64,000 nt of DNA, taken from Pseudomonas nicosulfuronedens. GTDB lineage: Bacteria > Pseudomonadota > Gammaproteobacteria > Pseudomonadales > Pseudomonadaceae. The position numbers were made by a program, and so were the translations under genes. Under the pieces are notes generated by a model. The model was given only the letters and a program-made list of their open reading frames with translations, was not told where the DNA came from and did no database searches. The stretch covers positions 62,001 to 126,000 of the forward strand of contig NZ_SWDV01000008.1 in NCBI RefSeq assembly GCF_005877905.1, in the 5' to 3' direction. Below, piece after piece: positions 10,156-20,362 of this stretch; positions within the stretch are counted from its first letter, which is position 1; each line of letters starts with the position of its first letter.

Positions 10156-10393
10156 GTTCGAAAGGCGCGGGGCAAAATGAAGTGCGAGATTATAACGGGA
10201 AAGCGGCAAAGGCTTCATCACTGGCATCTCAATGTTGAGCGCATTTTGCTGAACTGTGCCTTAACAGCGGCTTAGCAGCCCTTGGGGCGCGGCTTCGCGG
10301 GGTGTTATAGTTCGCGGCCGTTCGGCCTGCCGCGCCGTGTTTCTGCCGTGTGACAGACGGGGCAACGGACAGCGCCGTGATGAAAGGAGTTCT
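10156..10393. promoter_or_regulatory. Divergent promoter region of kdsD-lpt and mla operons
   Basis: Minus strand: a perfect TATAAT at 10189-10194, 34 bases upstream of the kdsD ATG, without a good -35. Plus strand: TTGGGG (10282-10287), 18-base spacer, TATAGT (10306-10311), a fair sigma-70 promoter for mlaF with a leader of about 75 bases. A strong AAAGGAG ribosome site precedes mlaF. Confidence 0.45.
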
Positions 10394-11203
10394 ATGAGCA
10401 CCAATGACCAATACGCGGTCGAGTTGAAGGGCCTGAGCTTCAAGCGTGGCACGCGTAAGATTTTCGATAACGTGGACATCCGCATTCCACGCGGCAAGGT
10501 CACCGGGATCATGGGGCCGTCGGGGTGTGGCAAGACCACCCTGTTGCGACTGATCGCCGCCCAGCTGCGGCCGGCGAGCGGGGAAGTGTGGGTCAATGGC
10601 CAGAACCTTCCCACGCTGGGCCGCAGTGACCTGTTCGACATGCGCAAGCAGTTCGGCGTGCTGTTCCAGAGCGGCGCACTGTTCACTGACCTTGATGTCT
10701 TCGAGAACGTGGCCTTCCCGCTTCGCGTGCACACCGAGTTGCCCGAGGACATGATCCGCGACATCGTGCTGATGAAGTTGCAGGCCGTTGGCCTGCGCGG
10801 GGCGGTCGAGCTGATGCCGGATGAACTGTCTGGCGGCATGAAGCGTCGTGTGGCGCTGGCCCGTGCCATCGCGCTGGATCCGCAGATCCTGATGTACGAC
10901 GAGCCTTTCGTGGGCCAGGACCCGATCGCCATGGGCGTACTGGTACGCCTGATCCGCCTGCTCAACGATGCCCTGGGGATCACCAGTATCGTGGTGTCCC
11001 ACGACCTTGCGGAAACCGCGAGCATCGCCGACTACATCTATATCGTCGGCGACGGTCGTGTGCTCGGTCACGGAACACCGGCTGACCTGCAGGGTCTCGA
11101 TGATCCGCGGGTACGTCAGTTCATGAAAGGCATCCCGGATGGTCCGGTGCCGTTCCACTATCCTGCTCGCGATTACCGCGCCGACCTGCTGGGAGAACGT
11201 TGA
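10394..11203 (+). CDS. mlaF: Phospholipid transport ABC ATPase MlaF
   Basis: A 269-residue ATPase of the MlaFEDB complex, which moves phospholipids between MlaC and the inner membrane to keep the outer membrane asymmetric. It has Walker [10 protein letters not shown], signature [10 protein letters not shown] and Walker [11 protein letters not shown]. The ATG at 10394, with AAAGGAGT just before it, is preferred over an upstream in-frame start at 10337. First gene of mlaFEDCB; its TGA overlaps the mlaE ATG by one base. Confidence 0.96.
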   Translation: MSTNDQYAVELKGLSFKRGTRKIFDNVDIRIPRGKVTGIMGPSGCGKTTLLRLIAAQLRPASGEVWVNGQNLPTLGRSDLFDMRKQFGVLFQSGALFTDLDVFENVAFPLRVHTELPEDMIRDIVLMKLQAVGLRGAVELMPDELSGGMKRRVALARAIALDPQILMYDEPFVGQDPIAMGVLVRLIRLLNDALGITSIVVSHDLAETASIADYIYIVGDGRVLGHGTPADLQGLDDPRVRQFMKGIPDGPVPFHYPARDYRADLLGER

Positions 11204-12000
11204 TGCGCAAGACTTCACCGCTCGAGCGAGTTCGCCTGCTCGGGCGTGCAGGCCTCGATGTCCTCGAATCGCTGGGTCGGTCGACCCTTTTTCTGGTACA
11301 CGCCATCTTCGGTCGTCGTGTGCACAGCGGCGCCTTCCAGCTGCTGATCAAGCAGCTGTATTCGGTGGGCGTGCTGTCGCTGGCGATCATCGTCGTTTCC
11401 GGTCTGTTCATCGGCATGGTGCTGGCCCTGCAGGGCTACAACATCCTCGCGAGCTACGGCTCCGAGCAGGCGGTCGGCCAGATGGTCGCGTTAACGCTGC
11501 TGCGTGAGTTGGGGCCGGTGGTGACCGGTCTGTTGTTCGCCGGGCGTGCGGGCTCCGCGCTGACCGCCGAGATCGGCAACATGAAATCCACCGAGCAGTT
11601 GTCCAGCCTGGAGATGATCGGCGTCGACCCGCTCAAGTACATCATCGCTCCGCGCCTGTGGGCGGGCTTCATCTCGATGCCGCTGCTGGCAGCTATCTTC
11701 AGTGTTGTCGGCATCTGGGGCGGAGCCCTGGTCGCCGTGGACTGGCTGGGTGTGTATGACGGTTCGTACTGGTCGAACATGCAGAACAGCGTGCAGTTCA
11801 CCAAGGACATTCTCAATGGCGTGATCAAGAGTGTGGTGTTCGCCTTCGTCGTGACCTGGATCGCCGTGTTCCAGGGTTATGACTGCGAGCCCACTTCCGA
11901 GGGAATCAGTCGCGCCACCACCCGTACCGTTGTGTATGCCTCCCTGGCCGTGCTGGGGCTGGACTTCATCCTGACCGCCTTGATGTTTGGAGACTTCTGA
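11203..12000 (+). CDS. mlaE: Phospholipid transport permease MlaE
   Basis: A 265-residue inner-membrane permease of the MlaE/TTG2B family, with hydrophobic helices around residues 50-75, 95-110, 150-175, 195-220 and 235-262. The conserved central stretch [17 protein letters not shown] is present. The ATG at 11203 overlaps the mlaF stop (TGATG) and an in-frame TTG at 11200 is less likely. Its TGA overlaps the mlaD ATG at 12000. Confidence 0.95.
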   Translation: MRKTSPLERVRLLGRAGLDVLESLGRSTLFLVHAIFGRRVHSGAFQLLIKQLYSVGVLSLAIIVVSGLFIGMVLALQGYNILASYGSEQAVGQMVALTLLRELGPVVTGLLFAGRAGSALTAEIGNMKSTEQLSSLEMIGVDPLKYIIAPRLWAGFISMPLLAAIFSVVGIWGGALVAVDWLGVYDGSYWSNMQNSVQFTKDILNGVIKSVVFAFVVTWIAVFQGYDCEPTSEGISRATTRTVVYASLAVLGLDFILTALMFGDF

Positions 12001-12473
12001 TGCAAACCCGCACCCTGGAAATCGGTGTAGGCCTGTTCATTCTGGCCGGCCTGCTGGCCCTGCTGCTGCTGGCCCTGCGTGTCAGCGGACTGACCATCGG
12101 CAATTCGGGCGATACCTACAAGCTGTATGCCTATTTCGACAATATTGCCGGCGTCACCGTACGTGGCAAGGTCACCATGGCTGGCGTCACCATCGGCAAG
12201 GTCACTGCGGTGGACCTGGACCATGACAGCTATCGTGGTCGTGTGACCATGGAGATCAATCGCCAGGTCAACAACCTGCCGGACGACTCCACCGCTTCCA
12301 TCCTGACCGCCGGCCTGCTGGGCGAGAAGTACATCGGCATCAGCGTCGGTGGCGACGAAGAGCTGCTGAAGGAAGGCGATACCATCAAGGACACCCAGTC
12401 GGCACTCGTGCTGGAAGACCTGATCGGCAAGTTCCTGCTGAATTCGGTCAACAAAGACGACTCGAAGAAATGA
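12000..12473 (+). CDS. mlaD: MCE-domain phospholipid-binding protein MlaD
   Basis: A 157-residue inner-membrane-anchored protein. One membrane helix (about 7-27) precedes a single MCE domain with the typical F-D-N-I-A-G-V-T-V-R-G-K-V-T-M-A-G-V. MlaD hexamers form the hydrophobic ring through which lipid passes to MlaC. The start overlaps the mlaE stop by one base. Confidence 0.95.
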   Translation: MQTRTLEIGVGLFILAGLLALLLLALRVSGLTIGNSGDTYKLYAYFDNIAGVTVRGKVTMAGVTIGKVTAVDLDHDSYRGRVTMEINRQVNNLPDDSTASILTAGLLGEKYIGISVGGDEELLKEGDTIKDTQSALVLEDLIGKFLLNSVNKDDSKK

Positions 12474-12484
12474 GGACTCACTCC

Positions 12485-13132
12485 ATGTTGAAAACCTTGC
12501 GCCGTGGCTTCCTGGTTCTGCTCGCGATCCTGCCGCTGTTCGCCCAGGCCGAACAGACCGCTCAGCAGGTCGTGCAGCAGACCGTCGACAGCCTGCTGTC
12601 GGACCTGAAAACCAACAAGCCCAACTACAAGGCCAATCCCCAGGCGTTCTACGACACCCTGAACCGCATTCTCGGCCCGGTCGTGGACTCCGAGGGCATC
12701 GCCAGGGGCGTGATGACCGTCAAGTATTCCCGTCAGGCGACTCCTGAGCAGGTCAAGCGCTTCGAGGAGACCTTCAAGAACAGCCTCTTCCAGTTCTACG
12801 GCAACGCGTTGCTGGAGTACGACAACCAGGACATCCGCGTGCTGAACACCGGCAAGCAGGACCAGGATCGTGCGTCGGTGAACATGGAAGTGGTCGGCGG
12901 CAACGGTGCCATCTATCCGGTGCAGTACACCATGGTCAACCAGGGCGGCCAGTGGCGCCTGCGTAACGTGATCATCAACGGCATCAACATCGGCAAGCTG
13001 TTCCGTGACCAGTTCGCCGACTCCATGCAGAAGAACCGCAACGACCTGGAAGCCACCATCGCTGGTTGGGGCCAGGTGGTCGCCAAGGCCAAGGACGCGG
13101 CCAAGGGCCAGCCGGAAGGCGGCGCAGAATGA
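12485..13132 (+). CDS. mlaC: Periplasmic phospholipid shuttle MlaC
   Basis: A 215-residue periplasmic carrier that ferries phospholipid between MlaA-porin and MlaFEDB. The signal peptide is residues 1-21 (F-A-Q-A cut before E). I chose the ATG at 12485 over one at 12470 because the GAGG ribosome site (about 12473) sits correctly for the later one. The body has the Tgt2/MlaC pattern. The stop overlaps the mlaB start (ATGA). Confidence 0.94.
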   Translation: MLKTLRRGFLVLLAILPLFAQAEQTAQQVVQQTVDSLLSDLKTNKPNYKANPQAFYDTLNRILGPVVDSEGIARGVMTVKYSRQATPEQVKRFEETFKNSLFQFYGNALLEYDNQDIRVLNTGKQDQDRASVNMEVVGGNGAIYPVQYTMVNQGGQWRLRNVIINGINIGKLFRDQFADSMQKNRNDLEATIAGWGQVVAKAKDAAKGQPEGGAE

Positions 13133-13437
13133 GTCAGGGCAGTATCACGGAGCGTGGCGAGGGCGAACTGGCCCTCGCCGGCGTGCTGGACTACAGCACC
13201 GGCCCCGCGTTGCGTGAGCAGGGCGCCCGGCTGATCGCTTCCAGCAAGGCCGGGGCGCTGCGCCTGGACTGCTCGGCGGTGGAGCACTCCAGCAGCGTCG
13301 GATTGTCGCTGCTGTTGTCGTACACCCGTGATGCGCGCAAGGCCGGCAAGACGTTGCAGATATCCGGCCTGCCCAAGGACATGCAGGAAATCGCCAAGGT
13401 TGGCGAGCTCCTGGAGATCCTGCCGTTACAGCATTGA
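13129..13437 (+). CDS. mlaB: STAS-domain protein MlaB
   Basis: A 102-residue cytosolic STAS-domain protein that binds MlaF and is needed for stability of the transporter. The start is the ATG overlapping the mlaC stop by four bases. The STAS core L-R-L-D-C-S-A-V-E-H-S-S-S-V-G-L-S contains the conserved helix-start Ser/Thr position. It is the last gene before a strong terminator. Confidence 0.9.
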   Translation: MSQGSITERGEGELALAGVLDYSTGPALREQGARLIASSKAGALRLDCSAVEHSSSVGLSLLLSYTRDARKAGKTLQISGLPKDMQEIAKVGELLEILPLQH

Positions 13438-13450
13438 AACACTCAAAAGG

Positions 13451-13502
13451 GCCCTCCGTCCGCGACTTCCCCTGCCGGGGTTCGCAGGCGGGGGGCTTTT
13501 TT
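13451..13502 (+). terminator. Intrinsic terminator of the mla operon
   Basis: GCCCTCCGTCCGC (13451-13463) pairs with GCAGGCGGGGGGC (13484-13496) at 12 of 13 positions counting G-T pairs, followed by six T (13497-13502). A smaller hairpin lies within the loop. It ends just before ibaG, and a candidate promoter overlaps it. Confidence 0.82.
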
Positions 13503-13509
13503 GTATCAT
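13481..13509 (+). promoter_or_regulatory. Candidate promoter for ibaG-murA inside the mla terminator
   Basis: TTCGCA (13481-13486), 17-base spacer, TATCAT (13504-13509). It matches the sigma-70 consensus at 4 of 6 and 5 of 6 positions. The -35 lies in the terminator hairpin and the start point would be near 13516, 33 bases before the ibaG ATG. Confidence 0.4.
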
Positions 13510-13548
13510 GGCCGACCCGCGCGCGTAGGGCGCCGAACGAGGTTGAGC

Positions 13549-15076
<1,528 letters not shown>

Positions 15077-15090
15077 GGCTGAGCCAGACA

Positions 15091-15726
15091 ATGCTGACGA
15101 TTGCCCTGTCCAAGGGCCGGATTCTCGACGACACCCTGCCGCTGCTCGCAGCGGCTGGCATCGTGCCGACCGAGAATCCGGACAAGAGCCGCAAGCTGAT
15201 CATCCCCACTACCCTCGATGACGTACGTCTGCTGATCGTGCGTGCTACCGACGTGCCGACCTATGTCGAGCACGGCGCCGCCGACCTCGGCGTGGCGGGC
15301 AAGGACGTGCTCATGGAGTACGGTGGCCAGGGCCTCTACGAGCCGCTGGACCTGAAGATTGCCAACTGCAAGCTGATGACCGCCGGTGCGGTCGGCGCGC
15401 CGGAGCCCAAGGGCCGCCTGCGCGTGGCCACCAAGTTCGTCAACGTCGCCAAGCGTTACTACGCCGAACAGGGCCGTCAGGTTGATGTGATCAAGCTGTA
15501 TGGCTCCATGGAGCTGGCACCGCTGGTCGGCCTCGCCGACAAGATCATCGACGTGGTCGACACCGGCAACACCCTGCGTGCGAACGGTCTGGAGCCCCAG
15601 GAGCTGATCGCTCACATCAGCTCGCGTCTGGTGGTGAACAAGGCCTCGATGAAGATGCAGCATGCTCGCATCCAGGCCCTGATCGACACCCTGCGCGAAG
15701 CGGTGGAGTCTCGACACCGGGCGTAA
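15091..15726 (+). CDS. hisG: ATP phosphoribosyltransferase, short form HisG
   Basis: A 211-residue enzyme for the first step of histidine synthesis (ATP + PRPP). The start is the ATG at 15091 ([10 protein letters not shown]). It lacks the C-terminal ACT-like regulatory domain of the roughly 300-residue long form, so it should need HisZ for activity and feedback control; no hisZ is in this window. It has D-L-G-V-A-G-K-D and the PRPP motif D-V-V-D-T-G-N-T-L. It follows murA by 14 bases. Confidence 0.96.
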   Translation: MLTIALSKGRILDDTLPLLAAAGIVPTENPDKSRKLIIPTTLDDVRLLIVRATDVPTYVEHGAADLGVAGKDVLMEYGGQGLYEPLDLKIANCKLMTAGAVGAPEPKGRLRVATKFVNVAKRYYAEQGRQVDVIKLYGSMELAPLVGLADKIIDVVDTGNTLRANGLEPQELIAHISSRLVVNKASMKMQHARIQALIDTLREAVESRHRA

Positions 15727-15780
15727 TTCCCCGCGCGGCCTCCCCGCCGCGCCCGCCTATCCGTGTCATAGCCAAATTTT

Positions 15781-15825
15781 CTCGGGTGCCCGCACGGAAG
15801 GCTTGATAGTCTTGCGGCGCCCGAG
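15781..15825 (+). promoter_or_regulatory. Large hairpin in the hisG-hisD spacer
   Basis: Arms 15781-15794 and 15813-15825 pair over about 13 bp with one bulged C (outer CTCGGGTGC with GCGCCCGAG, inner GCA with TGC), closing an 18-base loop. There is no T-run after it on either strand. It ends 25 bases before the hisD ATG. Confidence 0.55.
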
Positions 15826-15850
15826 ATCATGCCAATTAAAGAGGCCAGCT

Positions 15851-17173
15851 ATGACCGCACCCTTCGCTATCCGTCGACTCAACGCCGCCGATCCGGACTT
15901 CGCGCGTCATCTGGACCATCTGCTCTCCTGGGAAAGCGTGTCCGACGATGCGGTGAACCAGCGTGTGCTCGACATCATCGCCGACGTGCGCAAGCGCGGT
16001 GACGCCGCCGTGGTGGAGTTCACCCAGCGCTTCGACGGCGTCGACGCCAAGACCATGGCTGACCTGATCCTGCCGCGCGAGCGCCTGGAACTGGCCCTGA
16101 CCCGCATCACTCCGGCCCAGCGAGAGGCGCTGGAAACTGCTGCTGAACGCGTGCGCAGCTACCACGAGAAGCAGAAGCAAGACTCCTGGCGCTATACCGA
16201 AGCCGACGGCACCGTGCTCGGCCAGCAGGTCACCCCGCTGGATCGCGCCGGCCTGTACGTGCCTGGCGGCAAGGCGTCCTACCCTTCGTCCGTGCTGATG
16301 AACGCCATTCCGGCCAAGGTCGCCGGCGTCGCCGAAGTGGTGATGGTGGTGCCGACCCCGCGCGGCGAGATCAACGAGATCGTCCTGGCCGCTGCCTGCA
16401 TCGCGGGCGTTGACCGCGTCTTCACCATCGGTGGCGCCCAGGCTGTGGCCGCGCTGGCCTATGGCACCGAGAGCGTGCCGCAGGTGGACAAGATCGTCGG
16501 CCCGGGCAACATCTACGTCGCCACCGCCAAGCGCCACGTGTTCGGCCAGGTCGGCATCGACATGATTGCCGGCCCCTCCGAGATCCTCGTGGTCTGCGAT
16601 GGCGGCACCGATCCGGACTGGATCGCCATGGACCTGTTCTCCCAGGCCGAGCACGACGAAGATGCCCAGTCGATCCTGGTCAGCCCGGACGCTGCCTTCC
16701 TCGACAAGGTCGCCGCCAGTATCGAGAAGCTGCTGCCGACCATGGAGCGCGCCGAGATCATCCGTACTTCGCTGACCAATCGTGGTGCTCTGATTCTCGT
16801 TGCCGACCAGGAGCAGGCCTGTCAGGTCGCCAACCGCATTGCCCCGGAGCACCTGGAGCTGTCGGTGGCCGATCCGGAAAGCTGGCTGCCGAAGATCCGC
16901 CACGCCGGTGCCATCTTCATGGGCCGCTATACCGCCGAGGCGCTGGGTGACTACTGCGCCGGCCCGAACCACGTGCTGCCGACCTCCGGTACCGCGCGCT
17001 TCTCTTCGCCGCTGGGCGTGTACGACTTCCAGAAGCGTTCCTCGATCATCTTCTGCTCCGCGCCGGGCGCTTCCGAGCTGGGCAAGACCGCTTCGATCCT
17101 GGCCCGTGGCGAGTCGCTGACCGCCCACGCGCGCAGTGCCGAATTCCGCATCCTTGACGGCAAGAGTGAGTAA
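15851..17173 (+). CDS. hisD: Histidinol dehydrogenase
   Basis: A 440-residue zinc enzyme for the last two oxidation steps of histidine synthesis (histidinol to histidine, NAD). The start is the ATG at 15851 ([10 protein letters not shown]). Family signatures seen are the A-G-L-Y-V-P-G-G near residue 135, the V-D-K-I-V-G-P-G-N nucleotide loop and the catalytic region I-A-P-E-H-L-E-L. It ends 3 bases before hisC, so coupling is likely. Confidence 0.97.
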   Translation: MTAPFAIRRLNAADPDFARHLDHLLSWESVSDDAVNQRVLDIIADVRKRGDAAVVEFTQRFDGVDAKTMADLILPRERLELALTRITPAQREALETAAERVRSYHEKQKQDSWRYTEADGTVLGQQVTPLDRAGLYVPGGKASYPSSVLMNAIPAKVAGVAEVVMVVPTPRGEINEIVLAAACIAGVDRVFTIGGAQAVAALAYGTESVPQVDKIVGPGNIYVATAKRHVFGQVGIDMIAGPSEILVVCDGGTDPDWIAMDLFSQAEHDEDAQSILVSPDAAFLDKVAASIEKLLPTMERAEIIRTSLTNRGALILVADQEQACQVANRIAPEHLELSVADPESWLPKIRHAGAIFMGRYTAEALGDYCAGPNHVLPTSGTARFSSPLGVYDFQKRSSIIFCSAPGASELGKTASILARGESLTAHARSAEFRILDGKSE

Positions 17174-17176
17174 TCG

Positions 17177-18232
17177 ATGAGCAAGTTCTGGAGTCCCTTC
17201 GTCAAGGAGCTGGTGCCCTACGTTCCGGGCGAGCAGCCGAAGCTGGCCAAGCTGGTCAAGCTGAACACCAACGAGAATCCCTACGGCCCGTCGCCTGAGG
17301 TGGTCGCCGCGATCCAGGCCGAGCTGAACGACACGCTGCGCCTGTATCCGGACCCGAACGCCGATCGCCTGAAGCAGACCATCGCCGAGTACCACGGCGT
17401 GAAGACCTCCCAGGTCTTTGTTGGCAATGGTTCGGACGAAGTGCTGGCCCATGCCTTCCACGCGCTGTTCCAGCACGGCAAGCCGCTGCTGTTCCCCGAC
17501 GTGACCTATAGCTTCTATCCGGTCTACTGCGGCCTCTACGGCATCGAGTTCGAAGCGCTGCCGCTGGACGAGCAGTTCCAGATCCGCGTCGAGGATTACG
17601 CGCGCCGCAACGGCGGCATCATCTTCCCCAACCCCAACGCCCCCACAGGTTGCCTGCTGCCGCTCGAGGCCATCGAGCGCCTGCTGCAAGCCAGCCCGGA
17701 CAGTGTGGTGCTGGTGGACGAGGCCTACGTCGACTTCGGCGGCGAGACAGCGATTTCCCTGGTCAACCGCTACCCGAACCTGCTGGTGGCGCAGACCCTG
17801 TCAAAGTCGCGCTCCCTGGCGGGCCTGCGGGTCGGCTTCGCCGTTGGCCACGAGGACCTGATCGAAGCGCTGGAGCGGGTGAAGAACAGCTTCAACTCCT
17901 ATCCGCTGGACCGTCTGGCGCTGGCCGGCGCGGTCGCGTCCTTCGAGGACCAGGCCTACTTCGAGCAGACCTGCAACGCGGTTATCCACAGCCGCGAGAA
18001 GCTGGTGGCCGAGCTCAAGACCCTGGGCTTCGATGTGCTGCCTTCCGCGGCGAATTTCATCTTCGCCCGCCACCCGCAGCGCGACGGCGCTGAACTGGCG
18101 GCTGCCCTGCGCGAGGAGGGCGTGATCGTGCGCCACTTCAAGCAGCAACGGATCAACCAGTTCCTGCGCATCAGCATCGGCACCGAAGAGCAGAACCAGG
18201 CGTTGCTCGATGCCCTGCGTCTGAAGCTGTAA
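17177..18232 (+). CDS. hisC: Histidinol-phosphate aminotransferase
   Basis: A 351-residue PLP enzyme of aminotransferase class I/II. It converts imidazole acetol phosphate to histidinol phosphate. The PLP Lys is Lys210 in [11 protein letters not shown]-terminal [12 protein letters not shown] is the family signature. Last gene of hisGDC, ended by a bidirectional terminator shared with algW. Confidence 0.96.
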   Translation: MSKFWSPFVKELVPYVPGEQPKLAKLVKLNTNENPYGPSPEVVAAIQAELNDTLRLYPDPNADRLKQTIAEYHGVKTSQVFVGNGSDEVLAHAFHALFQHGKPLLFPDVTYSFYPVYCGLYGIEFEALPLDEQFQIRVEDYARRNGGIIFPNPNAPTGCLLPLEAIERLLQASPDSVVLVDEAYVDFGGETAISLVNRYPNLLVAQTLSKSRSLAGLRVGFAVGHEDLIEALERVKNSFNSYPLDRLALAGAVASFEDQAYFEQTCNAVIHSREKLVAELKTLGFDVLPSAANFIFARHPQRDGAELAAALREEGVIVRHFKQQRINQFLRISIGTEEQNQALLDALRLKL

Positions 18233-18248
18233 GGTCATCGTGGTAAAG

Positions 18249-18276
18249 AAAAACAGCGCCTTCAGGCGCCGTTTTT
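18249..18276. terminator. Bidirectional terminator between hisC and algW
   Basis: A run of A, then CAGCGCC-TTCA-GGCGCCG, then five T. The stem GGCGCC/GGCGCC with A-run and T-run on opposite sides works for both convergent genes. Confidence 0.85.
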
Positions 18277-18286
18277 CATTGCGGTG

Positions 18287-19435
18287 TCAGTTGGCGTTAG
18301 GGGCCGGTGGCGGACGCAGGCCGACTTCGGCGTTGAGCGTCACCGGTTTGCCGTTGCGCAGCACCTCGATGGTGATCTTCTCGCCCGGCTTGGTGCGTGC
18401 CACCTGGTTCATCGAACGGCGGCCATCGCTGGCGGCCTCGCCATCGATGTTGAGGATGATGTCGCCCGGCAGCAGGCCCGACTTGGCGGCGGGGCCGTCG
18501 CGATAGACGCCGGCGACGACGATGCCAGCCTTGTCCTTGAGGTCGAAGGACTCGGCCAGCTCCGGGGTCAGCGGTTGTACTTCGACGCCGAGCCAGCCGC
18601 GGATGACCTGGCCGTGCTCGATAATCGACTGCATGACCTCCAGGGCCAGCTTGGTCGGGATGGCGAAGCCGATGCCCTGAGAACCGCCGGACTTGGAGAA
18701 GATCGCCGTGTTGATGCCGATCAGGTTGCCGTTGGCATCCACCAGTGCGCCGCCGGAGTTGCCCGGGTTGATCGCTGCGTCGGTCTGGATGAAGTCTTCG
18801 TAGGTGTTCAGGCCCAGCTGGTTGCGGCCGGTGGCACTGATGATGCCCATGGTGACGGTCTGACCAACGCCGAAGGGGTTGCCGATGGCCAGGCAGACGT
18901 CGCCGGTACGGATGCCGTCGGAGCGCCCGAGCATGATCGAGGGCAGGTCCTTGAGGTCGATCTTCAGCACCGCGAGATCGGTTTCCGGGTCGCTGCCCAC
19001 CAGGCGGGCGATGGTCTCGCGACCGTCGCGCAGGGCCACGACGATCTGGTCGGCGCCGGAGGTTACGTGGTTGTTGGTCAGCAGGTAGCCTTCGGGGCTC
19101 ATGATCACCGCCGAACCCAGGCTCGATTCCATGCGCTTCTGCTGCGGCAGGTTGTCGCCGAAGAAGCGCCGGAACAGCGGGTCGTCGAGCATCGAATTGT
19201 TCGGCTTGCTGACCATCTTGGTGGTGTACAGGTTGGCCACGGCCGGCGAGGAGCGGGTCACGGCGTCGGCGTAGCTGACCGGGCCCTGCTGCAGGCGGCT
19301 GAGCAGGGGAGCCTGTTGCAGGTGCACTTCCTGCTGCGGAAGGCCGACCCATTGCGGGTTATGCTGGATGATCAGAAGCGCCAGCAGGACGCCAACCAGC
19401 ACGGGCCAGCCGAGGAAACGCAGGGCCTTCAGCAT
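18287..19435 (-). CDS. algW: Periplasmic serine protease AlgW (DegS type)
   Basis: A 382-residue inner-membrane-anchored site-1 protease. Membrane helix at about 7-24; trypsin-like domain with catalytic His123 (T-N-N-H-V-T), Asp153 (E-T-D-L-A-V-L-K) and Ser227 (N-P-G-N-S-G-G); one PDZ domain from about 285. In P. aeruginosa AlgW cuts MucA when its PDZ senses misfolded envelope proteins, releasing AlgU and turning on alginate. I set the start at 19435 (M-L-K-A-L-R-F-L-G-W); the open frame upstream is not family-like. Confidence 0.95.
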   Translation of the reverse strand: MLKALRFLGWPVLVGVLLALLIIQHNPQWVGLPQQEVHLQQAPLLSRLQQGPVSYADAVTRSSPAVANLYTTKMVSKPNNSMLDDPLFRRFFGDNLPQQKRMESSLGSAVIMSPEGYLLTNNHVTSGADQIVVALRDGRETIARLVGSDPETDLAVLKIDLKDLPSIMLGRSDGIRTGDVCLAIGNPFGVGQTVTMGIISATGRNQLGLNTYEDFIQTDAAINPGNSGGALVDANGNLIGINTAIFSKSGGSQGIGFAIPTKLALEVMQSIIEHGQVIRGWLGVEVQPLTPELAESFDLKDKAGIVVAGVYRDGPAAKSGLLPGDIILNIDGEAASDGRRSMNQVARTKPGEKITIEVLRNGKPVTLNAEVGLRPPPAPNAN

Positions 19436-19548
19436 CGAAGAAAATCCTTGGGGTTGCTTGGCCGGGGGATGGCCGATAGGGTGGCGGCCATTATACGGGC
19501 GGCGAGCCAAGAAAATAGACGCTCGCAGCCGATGTTGGAGGAATTTCG
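19436..19548. promoter_or_regulatory. Divergent spacer of algW and the Nif3 gene
   Basis: Minus strand TATAAT at 19490-19495 is a candidate -10 for algW, with no good -35. The plus-strand gene is preceded by a GGAGG ribosome site at about 19536. Nothing else is clear. Confidence 0.35.
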
Positions 19549-20307
19549 ATGGCAATCGCACTGAGTACGCTGGTCGAGGAAGCGGACCGTTTCCTGGAGG
19601 CGGCGAAGATCCAGGATTACTGCCCCAACGGCCTGCAGGTCGAGGGGCGCCCGCAGGTGCGCCGCATCGTTTCCGGTGTTACCGCCAGCCAGGCGCTGCT
19701 GGATGCCGCCGTGGAAGCGGACGCCGATGTGGTACTGGTCCACCACGGCTATTTCTGGAAGGGCGAGGACGCCCGCGTGGTGGGCATGAAGCAGCGTCGC
19801 CTGAAGACCCTGCTGAACCATGACATCAGCTTGCTGGCCTACCACCTGCCGCTGGACCTGCATCCCGAGGTGGGTAACAACGTGCAACTGGGCCGCCAGC
19901 TCGGTTTCGAGATCGAAGGGCCGCTGGAGCCGGGCAACCCTCGCTCCATCGTGCTGGTCGGTTCGCTGGCTGAGCCCATGCTGCCCAGCGATCTCGCAAT
20001 CCATGTGCGTGACGTGCTTGGCCGCGAACCGCTGCTGGTCGACGGCGGCCAGCCAATCCGCCGCATTGCCTGGTGCACCGGCGGCGCCCAGGGCTACATC
20101 GATCAGGCGATTGCCGCAGGCGTCGATGCCTACCTGACTGGCGAGGTCTCCGAGCAGACCGTGCACAGCGCGCGCGAGAACGGCATCAGCTTTATCGCCG
20201 CCGGCCACCATGCCACCGAACGCTACGGCGTGCAGGCGCTGGGAGACTACCTGGCCAAGCGCTTCGCCATCGAGCATCTGTTCATCGATTGCCCGAACCC
20301 CGCCTGA
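19549..20307 (+). CDS. Nif3/YbgI family dinuclear metal-binding protein
   Basis: A 252-residue protein of the NIF3 (GTP cyclohydrolase 1 type 2-like) family, close to E. coli YbgI. Family members form toroidal hexamers with a two-metal site; the ligand motifs V-H-H-G-Y-F-W and A-Y-H-L-P-L-D-L-H are present, as is the late A-G-H-H-A-T-E-R-Y. The cellular role is unsettled: GTP cyclohydrolase activity has been reported for some members, and damage or tRNA links for others. It stands alone, between divergent algW and convergent mltB. Confidence 0.9.
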   Translation: MAIALSTLVEEADRFLEAAKIQDYCPNGLQVEGRPQVRRIVSGVTASQALLDAAVEADADVVLVHHGYFWKGEDARVVGMKQRRLKTLLNHDISLLAYHLPLDLHPEVGNNVQLGRQLGFEIEGPLEPGNPRSIVLVGSLAEPMLPSDLAIHVRDVLGREPLLVDGGQPIRRIAWCTGGAQGYIDQAIAAGVDAYLTGEVSEQTVHSARENGISFIAAGHHATERYGVQALGDYLAKRFAIEHLFIDCPNPA

Positions 20308-20322
20308 CTCTTTGGTGCCATG

Positions 20323-20354
20323 AAAAAAGCCGGCTCGATGAGCCGGCTTTTTTG
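20323..20354. terminator. Bidirectional terminator between the Nif3 gene and mltB
   Basis: A6, then GCCGGCTC-GATG-AGCCGGC, then T6. It has a perfect GC-rich stem and serves both convergent genes. Confidence 0.92.
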
Positions 20355-20362
20355 TGCGCGCC

